This document shows, in pieces, positions 51,658-60,607 of a stretch of 64,000 nucleotides of DNA. The notes beneath the pieces were generated by a model that saw nothing but the letters and a program-made list of their open reading frames with translations, searched no databases and was not told the DNA's origin. Every line of letters starts with the position of its first letter. Within the stretch, counting starts at the first letter, position 1. Source of the stretch: Ancylothrix sp036704045. Lineage in GTDB: Bacteria > Cyanobacteriota > Cyanobacteriia > Cyanobacteriales > Oscillatoriaceae. The translations under genes were made by a program, and so were the position numbers. The stretch covers positions 1 to 64,000 of the forward strand of contig DATNQM010000051.1 of the NCBI GenBank assembly GCA_036704045.1, given 5' to 3'.

Positions 51658-52590
51658 ATGGTAAACGTCGAGCTAGATAATCAAAGTATGAATTGTATCC
51701 ACACCCTAACTGGCCATTCTGACGGAGTAAAATCAGTTTTAATTAGTCCTGATGGGCATCTGCTTGTTAGTGGTGGGGAAGATGGAACTATTAAGGTTTG
51801 GAAACTACAAACCGGCGAGTTAATTCTGTCTCTGACGGGTCATACTTACGGAGTTAAAGGTATTGCTATTAGTCCCGATGCTCAAACTTTGGTTAGTGGT
51901 GGTGGTGATGGTACAGTTAAACTTTGGAGTTTACCAAAAGGTGAGTTAGTTCGTACTTTAATTGCAGGGTATTCTCGATTAGATTCTGTGTGGATGCCGG
52001 TGGCCATTAGTCCAGATGGACAAACAGTGGCAAGTCATAGTAGCACTTATAGCCAAACAATTAAACTCTGGCGTTTAGATAGTGGTGATTTAGTGAGTAC
52101 GCTGACTGGTCATACCGGCTCGGTAAAATCTTTTGCGATCAGTCCTGATGGTATGATTTTGGCAAGTGATGGGTCAGATCATACGATTCGTTTGTGGAAT
52201 TTGGCAACAGAAGAATTAATGAATATTTTGGTGGGACACACCGGCGGTATTTTTTCAATAGCTATTAGTCCAGACGGTCAAACTTTGGTTAGTGGTGGTG
52301 AAGATCAAATGATTAAAATTTGGAATCTCCACACGGGTAAGTTAATTCGTACTTTGTCTGGTCATTCTTATTCGGTAAATTGTGTGGCAATTAGTCCTAA
52401 TGGGCAATACCTAGCAAGTGGGGGTTATGATAGCCTAATTAAAGTTCGCCATTTAGCTACAGGCAAAGGCTTAAGAATTCTCACCGGCCACACGGGTTCT
52501 GTCAATTCGGTTGTGATGAGTCCAGATGGCCAACTTCTTGCTAGTGGTAGTGCAGATAAAACAATTAAAATTTGGCAATTACAAAAATAA
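51658..52590 (+). CDS. WD40-repeat protein, seven-bladed
   Basis: A 310-residue protein made almost wholly of seven WD40 repeats. Each repeat has GH (or variant), ISPDG and a closing IKVW/IKLW-type strand, as in HTLTGHSDGVKSVLISPDG and SGSADKTIKIWQL. The third repeat is irregular, with an insertion before VAISPDGQ. It has no signal peptide or fused domain and probably acts as a protein-binding propeller. It precedes three Ser/Thr kinase genes on the same strand, two of which carry the same type of propeller, suggesting shared origin and related signalling. Confidence 0.92.
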   Translation: MVNVELDNQSMNCIHTLTGHSDGVKSVLISPDGHLLVSGGEDGTIKVWKLQTGELILSLTGHTYGVKGIAISPDAQTLVSGGGDGTVKLWSLPKGELVRTLIAGYSRLDSVWMPVAISPDGQTVASHSSTYSQTIKLWRLDSGDLVSTLTGHTGSVKSFAISPDGMILASDGSDHTIRLWNLATEELMNILVGHTGGIFSIAISPDGQTLVSGGEDQMIKIWNLHTGKLIRTLSGHSYSVNCVAISPNGQYLASGGYDSLIKVRHLATGKGLRILTGHTGSVNSVVMSPDGQLLASGSADKTIKIWQLQK

Positions 52591-52659
52591 ACAATTTTGT
52601 TGTAAGAAAGTAAAAAAAAGTCTCTCCAGGATAATAAAGTAGAATCTATAGCTAAATTT

Positions 52660-52683
52660 AAATTCTAAATTCTAAATTCTAAA
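52660..52683. repeat. Short heptanucleotide tandem repeat (AAATTCT)
   Basis: AAATTCT is repeated three times from 52660 and followed by AAA; a diverged copy precedes it. Such short tandemly repeated heptamers are frequent in filamentous cyanobacteria. It lies in the 246-bp leader of the first kinase gene. Confidence 0.65.
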
Positions 52684-52836
52684 ATCGGATCATGGTTGTG
52701 TTTGGCTGAGAAGTGTTGAGGAAAGATTACCATAATAGTTAGAGCAGCTTTACAGCCCCTTTAAAAACATAATTTCAAACACACTCCCACAATTCACTTT
52801 AAGAAAACTGGTGTGTATTTTCTGCCACCTGCCATT

Positions 52837-54771
52837 ATGACTTTTTGCCTTAATCCTTCCTGTCCCCATCCTAAAAACCGCGAACAAGCGACCCGCTGCA
52901 TCAGTTGCGGATCCAAATTGTTGCTAAGAGAACGCTATCGGGCAATTCAACCCATAGGACAAGGGGGTTTTGGCATAACTTATTTGGCAGTGGATGAGGA
53001 TCGTTTGTCTACTCGCTGTGTGATTAAACAATTTGTACCAAAAATTGAGGGTACAGATTCGCGGGCACAAGCTTCGATGCAAAAGGCAATTCAATTATTT
53101 AATCAAGAGGCGTTGCGGTTATGTGAGTTGGGAGAACACCGGCAAATCCCGACTTTATTGGCGTTTTTTGAGCAAAATCAACGCTTATATTTAGTCCAAG
53201 AATATATAGATGGCAAAACTTTGTGGGAAGAAGTGCATGAAGGGGCGTTTACAGAACAACAAATCCGCCAGGTTTTGATGTCTATGTTGCCGGTGTTGAA
53301 GTTTATTCACGAACATCGTGTTATTCACCGGGACATTACGCCCACTAATATTTTACGACGAGCGCGAGACGGACAGTTAATGTTGATTGATTTTGGGGTG
53401 GCAAAATTGTTAAGCCGGTCTGAAATGGAAAGGACTGGTACAAGAATTGGCACAGAAGGTTATGCGCCGTTGGAACAAATGCGAAGTGGTAAGGCTTTTC
53501 CAGCGAGTGATATTTATAGTTTAGGTGTCAGTTGTTTACATCTTTTAACGCGGGTTAAACCGGAGAATCTTTTTGATGCCCTTAAAGGTTGGGTGTGGCG
53601 TGATGTTCTCGCAAAGCAAGGCCGGTCTGTTACAGAACGTCTGGGTCAAGTTTTGGATAAAATGGTGCAAGAAATGGTACGCGACCGCTATCAAACAGCG
53701 GCAGAAGTGTTACGAGATTTAAGCGAAGGTGTGGTAAGTTTGCCGCCAATTTCTGCTAACAAAGCAGTTGCCCAAAAATCTATAATTCCTAAAGAAACTA
53801 AACAACCAGATTCTTATACTCCACCTGTTTCTGTTTCAGCATCTAAAGCAGTGAGTAGGGGTTGGCGTTCCATTAACACCCTTAAGGATCATTCTTCTGT
53901 GGTGACATCACTGGCGATTAGTTCTAATAGTTTAATAATTGCTAGTGGCAGTTTGGATGATACGATTAAACTTTGGAATATTAATACAGGAGAATTGTTT
54001 AATACTTTATTTGGGCATTTAAATGCTGTAAATTCTGTGGCATTTAGTCCCGATGGAAAATTGCTGGCAAGTTGTAGTGATGATGGCAATATTAAGTTAT
54101 GGAATCCATCTAAAGGTACTTTAGTTGCAACCCTAGTAGGTCATTTACGAGATATTAATTCAGTGGCTATTAGTTCGGATGGGAAGTTTTTAGCCAGTGG
54201 AAGTGAAGACAGAACAGTAAAACTTTGGGATTTAACAAAAGGGTTTACGGGTAACGAATTTCATCCAATACGCAATTTTTCTGGCCGGTCTGGCATGATA
54301 AAATGTGTTACCTTTTCTCCTAACGGAGATAAAGTTGCTAGCGGCGGTTTAGATAATAATATTTATTTATGGAATGTAGCCAAAGGAGATTTGCTAAGTA
54401 CACTTTCAGGGCATTTCAATTCTATTAACACTGTGGCGATTAGTCCAGATGGTAACATTCTGGCAAGTGGCAGTAAAGACCAAACAATTAAAATTTGGGA
54501 TATTAGCAAAAATACTCCTATGCTTTTGCGAAGTTTAACGGGTCATACCAGTATGGTAAATTCGCTTGTTTTTAGCCCTCAAGGTAATACTTTAATTAGT
54601 GCGAGTAGCGATAATACTATTAAACTTTGGCAAGTTGCAACTGGCAAGCTAATTACATCCCTAGGAGGGCATTTAGGCGGTGTTAATGCGGTAGCCTTGG
54701 CACCCGATGGCAAAACAATTCTTAGTGGAAGTTCTGATAAAACAATTAAAATTTGGAGGTGGTTCCCCTGA
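52837..54771 (+). CDS. Zn-ribbon Ser/Thr protein kinase with C-terminal WD40 propeller (atypical catalytic loop)
   Basis: A 644-residue cytosolic kinase. Four cysteines at 4, 9, 21 and 24 (C-x4-C-x11-C-x2-C) form an N-terminal zinc-ribbon-like motif like that of SpkB-type kinases. The kinase domain (about 34-295) has the Gly loop IGQGGFGITY, Lys64 in CVIKQF and DFGVAK. The catalytic loop reads HRDITPTN, so the Lys of HRDxKPxN is Thr. After a Ser/Pro/Lys-rich linker, seven WD40 repeats fill residues about 345-644. I choose the ATG at 52837; a GTG at 52813 in frame is less likely. Two sibling kinases follow. Confidence 0.88.
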   Translation: MTFCLNPSCPHPKNREQATRCISCGSKLLLRERYRAIQPIGQGGFGITYLAVDEDRLSTRCVIKQFVPKIEGTDSRAQASMQKAIQLFNQEALRLCELGEHRQIPTLLAFFEQNQRLYLVQEYIDGKTLWEEVHEGAFTEQQIRQVLMSMLPVLKFIHEHRVIHRDITPTNILRRARDGQLMLIDFGVAKLLSRSEMERTGTRIGTEGYAPLEQMRSGKAFPASDIYSLGVSCLHLLTRVKPENLFDALKGWVWRDVLAKQGRSVTERLGQVLDKMVQEMVRDRYQTAAEVLRDLSEGVVSLPPISANKAVAQKSIIPKETKQPDSYTPPVSVSASKAVSRGWRSINTLKDHSSVVTSLAISSNSLIIASGSLDDTIKLWNINTGELFNTLFGHLNAVNSVAFSPDGKLLASCSDDGNIKLWNPSKGTLVATLVGHLRDINSVAISSDGKFLASGSEDRTVKLWDLTKGFTGNEFHPIRNFSGRSGMIKCVTFSPNGDKVASGGLDNNIYLWNVAKGDLLSTLSGHFNSINTVAISPDGNILASGSKDQTIKIWDISKNTPMLLRSLTGHTSMVNSLVFSPQGNTLISASSDNTIKLWQVATGKLITSLGGHLGGVNAVALAPDGKTILSGSSDKTIKIWRWFP

Positions 54772-54847
54772 TTTGTGCTTTAACAAATGTAAGGACTGGA
54801 TCACCGGCAACCCCATGAAAAATGACTTTGATAAAGGATAAATTATT

Positions 54848-56026
54848 ATGAGTTACTGCTTCAATCCAAATTGTATTAGTCCTAAAAACTCTGACGCAAC
54901 AAAATTTTGTGTAAGTTGCGGTTCTAAATTATTATTAAAAGAGCGTTATCGAGGCATTCGTATTCTGGGAGAAGGGGGTTTTGGTAGGACATTTTTGGGA
55001 GTAGATGAAGACCGGCTAAACTCTCCTTGTGCCATTAAACAATTTTTGCCGCAATTTTACGAAATTTCTGCTTTACAAAAAGCGACTGAATTATTTAGTC
55101 GTGAGGCAAAACGTTTATTTGAGTTGGGGGTACATCCCCAGATTCCTGATTTGTTTGCCTACTTTGAACAAGATAAAAGATTGTATTTAATTCAAGAATT
55201 TATAGATGGGCAAAATTTACTACAAGAATTACAACAAAAAGGGGCATTTAGTGAAGAAAAAGTGCAAAATGTGTTAAGAGGATTGCTGCCAGTTCTTCAG
55301 TTTATCCATGAAAAAAATGTTGTCCACCGCGATATAAAACCAGAAAATATTTTACGCAGGATTACCAGTCAAAGTTCTGGACAAACCATTTCTTATTCTT
55401 CATCAACAGGAGTTGAAGGAGATTTAGTATTAGTAGATTTTGGGGTTGCTTCCCAGGGTGTGGGGAACAATTTAGAAACCAGTGGAACGCGGGCGGGTAC
55501 TCAAGGTTTTGCCCCTATTGAACAATTAAGAGGTGGTTTAGCTTACCCGGCTAGTGATGTTTATAGTTTAGGGGTTACTTGTATTACTTTATTGACGGCA
55601 AAAATGCCCGATGATTTGTATAATCCAGTAGAGGGAAACTGGATTTGGCGAGAAATTTTAGGCAAACAAGGTAAAGTTTTAAATCCAATTTTAGGGCAAG
55701 TTTTAGATAAAATGTTGCAAGATGCAGCCAAAGATAGGTATCAGTCTGCTTCAGAAGTTTTGCAAGCTTTAAATATTGCGGAAAATAATAAAACAACGGT
55801 GGTTATAGCATCTGTAAATCAGACACCACCATCCTCTCCACAGCCTAAACCAATCCAACATATAGACCCTATTTTAGCATCAGAATTAGAAGCTATAAAA
55901 ACTCATTTTTCTCAAGCCCAACCGGCAGCTAAACCAAATCCAGGACAAGCAAAACCTGCAACTAATTATGACCCCATTCAAGCTGAATTAGAATCCTTAA
56001 AAACTGAATTTGGCAAAGGAGATTAG
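54848..56026 (+). CDS. Zn-ribbon Ser/Thr protein kinase without WD40 domain
   Basis: A 392-residue kinase with the same N-terminal zinc-ribbon cysteines (4, 9, 21, 24) as its neighbours. The catalytic motifs are complete: Gly loop LGEGGFGRTF, Lys in CAIKQFLP, HRDIKPEN and DFGVAS. About 16 extra residues (Ser/Gly-rich) separate HRDIKPENILRR from DFG. The C-terminal 90 residues are a Pro/Gln/Ala-rich linker with a repeated ...EAIKTHFSQ/...ESLKTEFGK unit, ending without a propeller. It lies 76 bp behind the first kinase gene and probably belongs to the same transcript. Confidence 0.88.
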   Translation: MSYCFNPNCISPKNSDATKFCVSCGSKLLLKERYRGIRILGEGGFGRTFLGVDEDRLNSPCAIKQFLPQFYEISALQKATELFSREAKRLFELGVHPQIPDLFAYFEQDKRLYLIQEFIDGQNLLQELQQKGAFSEEKVQNVLRGLLPVLQFIHEKNVVHRDIKPENILRRITSQSSGQTISYSSSTGVEGDLVLVDFGVASQGVGNNLETSGTRAGTQGFAPIEQLRGGLAYPASDVYSLGVTCITLLTAKMPDDLYNPVEGNWIWREILGKQGKVLNPILGQVLDKMLQDAAKDRYQSASEVLQALNIAENNKTTVVIASVNQTPPSSPQPKPIQHIDPILASELEAIKTHFSQAQPAAKPNPGQAKPATNYDPIQAELESLKTEFGKGD

Positions 56027-56082
56027 AAATTAATATTTCCAAACAATTAGGCTTTTTGTGAGCAAAATTTAAAACCATATTT

Positions 56083-58071
56083 ATGATGAGTTATTGTTTA
56101 AATCCACAATGTAGCCAACCTCAAAACCCCAATAATTCAGAGTTTTGTAAAACCTGTGGTTCCAATCTTTTCCTCAAAAATCGCTACCGCGCCATTTCTC
56201 CCATTGGTGAGGGAGGGTTTGGTAGAACGTTTATTGCAGAAGATAGAGAAAGATTAAATTCACGGTGTGTAATTAAGCAATTTTTGCCCCTTTCTCAAGT
56301 TCAGCAAAATCCTAATTTATTGCAAAAAGCTACGGAAATGTTTACCCAAGAAGCTAGACAGTTGTTGCAATTGGGAAACCACCAGCAAATTCCTACTTTA
56401 TTTGCAGACTTGGAACAAGAAGGCCGGTTATATTTAGTTCAAGAATTTATTAATGGACAAAATTTATTAGAAGAATTAGAAGAACGCGGCACTTTTACAG
56501 GTGAAGAAATAGAAGAATTATTATTAGATTTATTGCCTATTTTAAAATATATTCACTCTGCCGGTGTCATACACCGCGATATTAAGCCAGAAAATATTAT
56601 TCGTCGTCGATCTTCAATTCAGATACCCCCTAACTCCCTTTTAGAAGCACAAAAACCCACCCAACCCCACCTAAAAAAAGGAGGGAATATAACCGCCGGC
56701 AATACCAAAAACTCTCTTTCTACCCCCATTATGAAAGAGAATTTAAGGGCAAATATAAAGACCGGCCAATTTGTATTAATTGATTTTGGGGTAGCCAAAA
56801 ATTTAACCGGCAGTGTTTTAGTCAAAACCGGCACAAAAATAGGTACAGAAGGTTATGCCCCCATTGAACAATTACGCGGTGGAAAAGCCTATCCAGCCAG
56901 CGATCTTTATAGCTTAGGTGTAACTTGCATTCATTTATTAACAAACACCCAACCCGATGAACTTTATAACCCTATTAATGGCCGGTGGTTATGGCGAGAA
57001 GCCCTAATGAAAACAGGCAACTTTGTTAGCGAACGTTTGGGTAAAGTTATTGATAAATTATTGCCAGATATTGTTAGCGAAAGATATCAATCAGCCGAAC
57101 AAGTTTTAACAGATTTAGCATGGATGCCGGTTAATTCCGCGATCACAAAAATACAAGTTTCCATGACTTCAACACCCAAAACATGGCGTTGCATTCATAC
57201 CTTAACCGGCCATACAAATTATGTTATAGGAGTTGCCATAAGTCCAGATAATAAAACCCTTGCCACTTGCAGTTATGACAAAACAATCAAAGTTTGGCAT
57301 TTAAACACCGGCAACATAGTAGGCACACTTTTAGCACACACAGGCTGGGTAAGTTGCATTGCCATAAGCCCCGATGGCAAAACCTTAGTTAGTGGCAGTT
57401 TAGACCACACATTGCGACTTTGGGAACTAGGAACCGGCACACTTAAAAACACCTTAATCGGCCATACCGGCTATGTTATTTCCGTTGCCATTAGTCCAGA
57501 CGGACAAATATTAGCCAGTGGCAGTTTTGATAATATTATCAAACTCTGGAATTTAAACACCGGCACCCAAATTGGAACCCTAACCGGCCACACCGGCTAT
57601 ATAGAATCTCTCGCCATTAGTCCCGATGGAAAAATATTAGCCAGTGGCGGAGGATTTGAAGATAATATTATCAGATTATGGGATTTAAAAACCGGCAACT
57701 TAATTAATAATTTTAAAGCCCATTCTGCGGCTGTACGTTCCCTAGCTTTTTCTCCAGACAGTCAAAAATTAGTTAGTGGAAGTGAAGATAAAACCATTAA
57801 ACTTTGGGACATAAACAAACAACAAGAAATTTACTCTTTAAATCATTCGACCGGCTGGGTTCAAGCAGTTGCATTAAGTCCTAATGGAGACATTTTAGCA
57901 AGCGGAAGTAGAGATACAAGCGTCAAACTTTGGAACTTAGAAAACGGTCAATTATTGCACACATTAAAATGGCATTCCGGGCCGGTGACTTCCCTCGCCT
58001 TTAGTCCCGATGGTAGAAAATTAGCTAGTGGAAGTTGGGATAATAGCGTAAAAATTTGGCAAGCAGAATAG
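56083..58071 (+). CDS. Zn-ribbon Ser/Thr protein kinase with WD40 propeller and catalytic-loop insertion
   Basis: A 662-residue kinase (ATG at 56083 or the adjacent 56086). It has the zinc-ribbon cysteines, Gly loop IGEGGFGRTF, Lys in CVIKQF, HRDIKPEN (164-171) and DFGVAK (234-239). HRD and DFG are 70 residues apart instead of about 21, owing to a Pro/Gln/Asn-rich insert at about 176-226. The DNA of the insert (56608-56760) contains ACCCCCT and CCCACC runs like those of the MITE-like repeat at 6661. Seven WD40 repeats fill residues about 365-662. Substrates are unknown. Confidence 0.88.
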   Translation: MMSYCLNPQCSQPQNPNNSEFCKTCGSNLFLKNRYRAISPIGEGGFGRTFIAEDRERLNSRCVIKQFLPLSQVQQNPNLLQKATEMFTQEARQLLQLGNHQQIPTLFADLEQEGRLYLVQEFINGQNLLEELEERGTFTGEEIEELLLDLLPILKYIHSAGVIHRDIKPENIIRRRSSIQIPPNSLLEAQKPTQPHLKKGGNITAGNTKNSLSTPIMKENLRANIKTGQFVLIDFGVAKNLTGSVLVKTGTKIGTEGYAPIEQLRGGKAYPASDLYSLGVTCIHLLTNTQPDELYNPINGRWLWREALMKTGNFVSERLGKVIDKLLPDIVSERYQSAEQVLTDLAWMPVNSAITKIQVSMTSTPKTWRCIHTLTGHTNYVIGVAISPDNKTLATCSYDKTIKVWHLNTGNIVGTLLAHTGWVSCIAISPDGKTLVSGSLDHTLRLWELGTGTLKNTLIGHTGYVISVAISPDGQILASGSFDNIIKLWNLNTGTQIGTLTGHTGYIESLAISPDGKILASGGGFEDNIIRLWDLKTGNLINNFKAHSAAVRSLAFSPDSQKLVSGSEDKTIKLWDINKQQEIYSLNHSTGWVQAVALSPNGDILASGSRDTSVKLWNLENGQLLHTLKWHSGPVTSLAFSPDGRKLASGSWDNSVKIWQAE

Positions 58072-58250
58072 TTCAAAGATTTAGGTAAGAATTCTTTTCT
58101 ACTTTAATTATTTCTCTTTGCTATAGCCCTAAACTAAAGAAAAGCCGAAAAATATAAAAAAAGCAAGTAATATCAAGATATCTAAAACTAATATCAAAAT
58201 ACTGTTTAAAATGAAATTAGTCTTCAGAAATCGCAAAGAACCAACAGCCA

Positions 58251-59126
58251 ATGAAACCCCTAAGAACCGGCCCCTTAAAACTAGAAAAACTAACCATTGA
58301 AATTGCTAACCTACCGACCAGTCTACAAGGCACAAAAATCGTACATTTAACCGACTTTCATTATGATGGAAAATGCTTAGCCGACAGCCTTTTGCAAAAA
58401 GCCCTTGATATTACAAACCAAACAGAACCCGATTTAATATTCCTTACCGGCGACTACGTTACCAAAGAACCAGATCCAATCCATAAACTGGCATTTCATC
58501 TCAAAAAATTACAAAGCAAACAAGGTATATATGCAGTATTAGGCAATCACGACCGGAAATTTAGCCATTCTATTTCCGAAATCACCAAAGCCTTAACCAA
58601 CGTAGGAATTAACGTTCTGTGGAACCAAATAGCCTACCCCTTGGGGCCCCAATTAATCTTAGTAGGACTTGCCGATTTCTGGTCAGGAGAATTTAACCCT
58701 AAACCTTTAATGGAAACCTTAGATCCTTCCCTTCCACGCATTATTTTATCCCATAACCCAGATAGTGCAAAAACCCTCCAACAATGGCGAGTAGATTTAC
58801 AACTTTCTGGTCACACTCACGGCGGACAAGTTAACTTACCAATTTTAGGCCCCTTACCGGCCTATATTAAACCAATTCGCCGAAAAATTCCCCCCTCTCT
58901 AAGGCGTTGGATTCCCTATATGCGAGGTAATTGCTATAAAATAGTTGACCATTGGGAATGGGCAGCCGGTTATTATCAGTTAAAAGGGAACCAACTTTAT
59001 GTAAATCGTGGTCTGGGAACTTATGCCCCCGGACGATTGTTTTGTACTCCAGAAGTTACCCTAATTACTTTAAAAACAAAAGAAAATCAACAAAACACTT
59101 CAAACTTACGGAATTCATCAATTTAG
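58251..59126 (+). CDS. Calcineurin-like metallophosphoesterase (YkuE type)
   Basis: A 291-residue metal-dependent phosphoesterase. The metal-binding motifs appear in order: TDFHYDG, LTGDYV, LGNHDR, ILSHNP and SGHTHGGQ. A later VNRGLGTYAPGRLFC is typical of YkuE-like enzymes. No signal peptide is evident. The substrate is unknown; relatives act on UDP-sugar lipids or nucleotides. The ATG at 58251 fits the family length. The serpin gene follows after 64 bp. Confidence 0.87.
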   Translation: MKPLRTGPLKLEKLTIEIANLPTSLQGTKIVHLTDFHYDGKCLADSLLQKALDITNQTEPDLIFLTGDYVTKEPDPIHKLAFHLKKLQSKQGIYAVLGNHDRKFSHSISEITKALTNVGINVLWNQIAYPLGPQLILVGLADFWSGEFNPKPLMETLDPSLPRIILSHNPDSAKTLQQWRVDLQLSGHTHGGQVNLPILGPLPAYIKPIRRKIPPSLRRWIPYMRGNCYKIVDHWEWAAGYYQLKGNQLYVNRGLGTYAPGRLFCTPEVTLITLKTKENQQNTSNLRNSSI

Positions 59127-59190
59127 AAACGTAGACTCTTTATAGAAAATATTTGAAATTAACTTATTGGGTAAAACCATACCTAACCCT

Positions 59191-60480
59191 ATGAACACTC
59201 ATTTTTTACCTACCATAAAAACTTCCATCGCCACCATCACCGGCCTATTTTGCCTTAGTTTAATCATTATGTCTTGCACTCAGCAACCAGGCACAACCTC
59301 CACCCCAACCCCAAGCCCAACACCTATGGCAGTTCCTAACAACACACCCAGCCCAGAAATCAACCAAAAATTAATATCTGCTAATACCCGCTTTGGGTTT
59401 AAACTCTTTTCAGAAATCCAAAAAAAACAACCCAATAAAAATATTTTTATCTCCCCATCCTCCGTCGCAATGGCCCTAACAATGGCCTATAATGGCAGTG
59501 CCGGTGAAACTCAAAAAGCCATGAACAAAGCCTTAGAACTCCAAGGCTTAACCCTAGAAGAAATAAACAGAAACAACAACATCCTCAAAGAAAGTCTCAC
59601 CACCGCCGACCCCCAGGTAAAACTTGCCATTGCCAACTCACTTTGGACAAACCAACAAGTCACAATCAAACCCGATTTTCTCCAAAAAAATCAACAATAT
59701 TACGATGCAGAAATCAACAAACTAAACTTTAGCGACTCCGCCTCTGTCGGTACAATTAACGACTGGGTAAAAAACAAAACCAACGGCAAAATCACCAAAA
59801 TTGTTGACCAACTCCAACCCGATGAAATTCTTTGGTTAATTAACGCCATTTATTTCAAAGGAAATTGGTCAGAACCCTTTGCCAAAGAAGCCACCAAAGA
59901 ACGCCCCTTTACCCTTTTAGATGGCAGCAAAAAACAACACCCTCTGATGTCACAATCCGACCGATATCAGTACCTAGAAAACAATCAATTTCAGGCTATT
60001 AGCTTGCCTTACGGCAGCGGCCAAATGAGTTTTTATGTGTTTTTACCAAAAACCGGCAACAGCCTTGACTCCTTCTATAACAGCCTCAATGCCCAAACGT
60101 GGGAACAATGGATCAAACAATTTAGATCCCGCCCCGGCTCCATCAGCTTGCCCAAATTTAAACTAGAATACGACATCACCCTAAACGAATCTCTCCAAGC
60201 ATTAGGAATGACACCGGCCTTCAACCGGCAACAAGCAGACTTTTCCGGCATTAGCAACGAAAAAACCAGCATTGATCAAGTCAAACACAAAACCTTTGTA
60301 GAAGTAAACGAAGAAGGCACAGAAGCCGCCGCCGTCACCGGCATAGGAATTCGTGCTACCAGCGCCCCACCCAAAGCCCAACCCTTTGAAATGATAGTTG
60401 ACCGGCCATTTTTCTGTGTCATTAGAGATAACAAAACCGGCACAATTTTATTTATGGGTTCAATTATCGACCCCAAATAA
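59191..60480 (+). CDS. Serpin (serine protease inhibitor), predicted lipoprotein
   Basis: A 429-residue serpin. A hydrophobic signal with a lipobox-like LIIMSC indicates lipid anchoring, followed by a Thr/Pro/Ser-rich linker (about 30-55). The serpin domain covers about 58-429, with FISPSSVAMALTMAYNGSAG and LINAIYFKGNWSEPF. The reactive-centre hinge EEGTEAAAVT matches inhibitory serpins. Counting from the hinge, the scissile bond would fall near Thr-Ser in RATSAPP, so specificity is uncertain. The strand after the loop (DRPFFCVIRD) is normal. The ATG at 59191 is used; an in-frame TTG at 59167 is less likely. It would protect the envelope from foreign proteases. Confidence 0.92.
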   Translation: MNTHFLPTIKTSIATITGLFCLSLIIMSCTQQPGTTSTPTPSPTPMAVPNNTPSPEINQKLISANTRFGFKLFSEIQKKQPNKNIFISPSSVAMALTMAYNGSAGETQKAMNKALELQGLTLEEINRNNNILKESLTTADPQVKLAIANSLWTNQQVTIKPDFLQKNQQYYDAEINKLNFSDSASVGTINDWVKNKTNGKITKIVDQLQPDEILWLINAIYFKGNWSEPFAKEATKERPFTLLDGSKKQHPLMSQSDRYQYLENNQFQAISLPYGSGQMSFYVFLPKTGNSLDSFYNSLNAQTWEQWIKQFRSRPGSISLPKFKLEYDITLNESLQALGMTPAFNRQQADFSGISNEKTSIDQVKHKTFVEVNEEGTEAAAVTGIGIRATSAPPKAQPFEMIVDRPFFCVIRDNKTGTILFMGSIIDPK

Positions 60481-60607
60481 ACAAACGCCCCGCGGATCCC
60501 ATCCTCTGGTTTTTCTATGGTAACGATAGGAACCATAAAGAAGAACAATGAACCATCAACGATAGAATAAAACTTTCTTAGTATTCAAAGCAGGTAGAGC
60601 CCACGCT

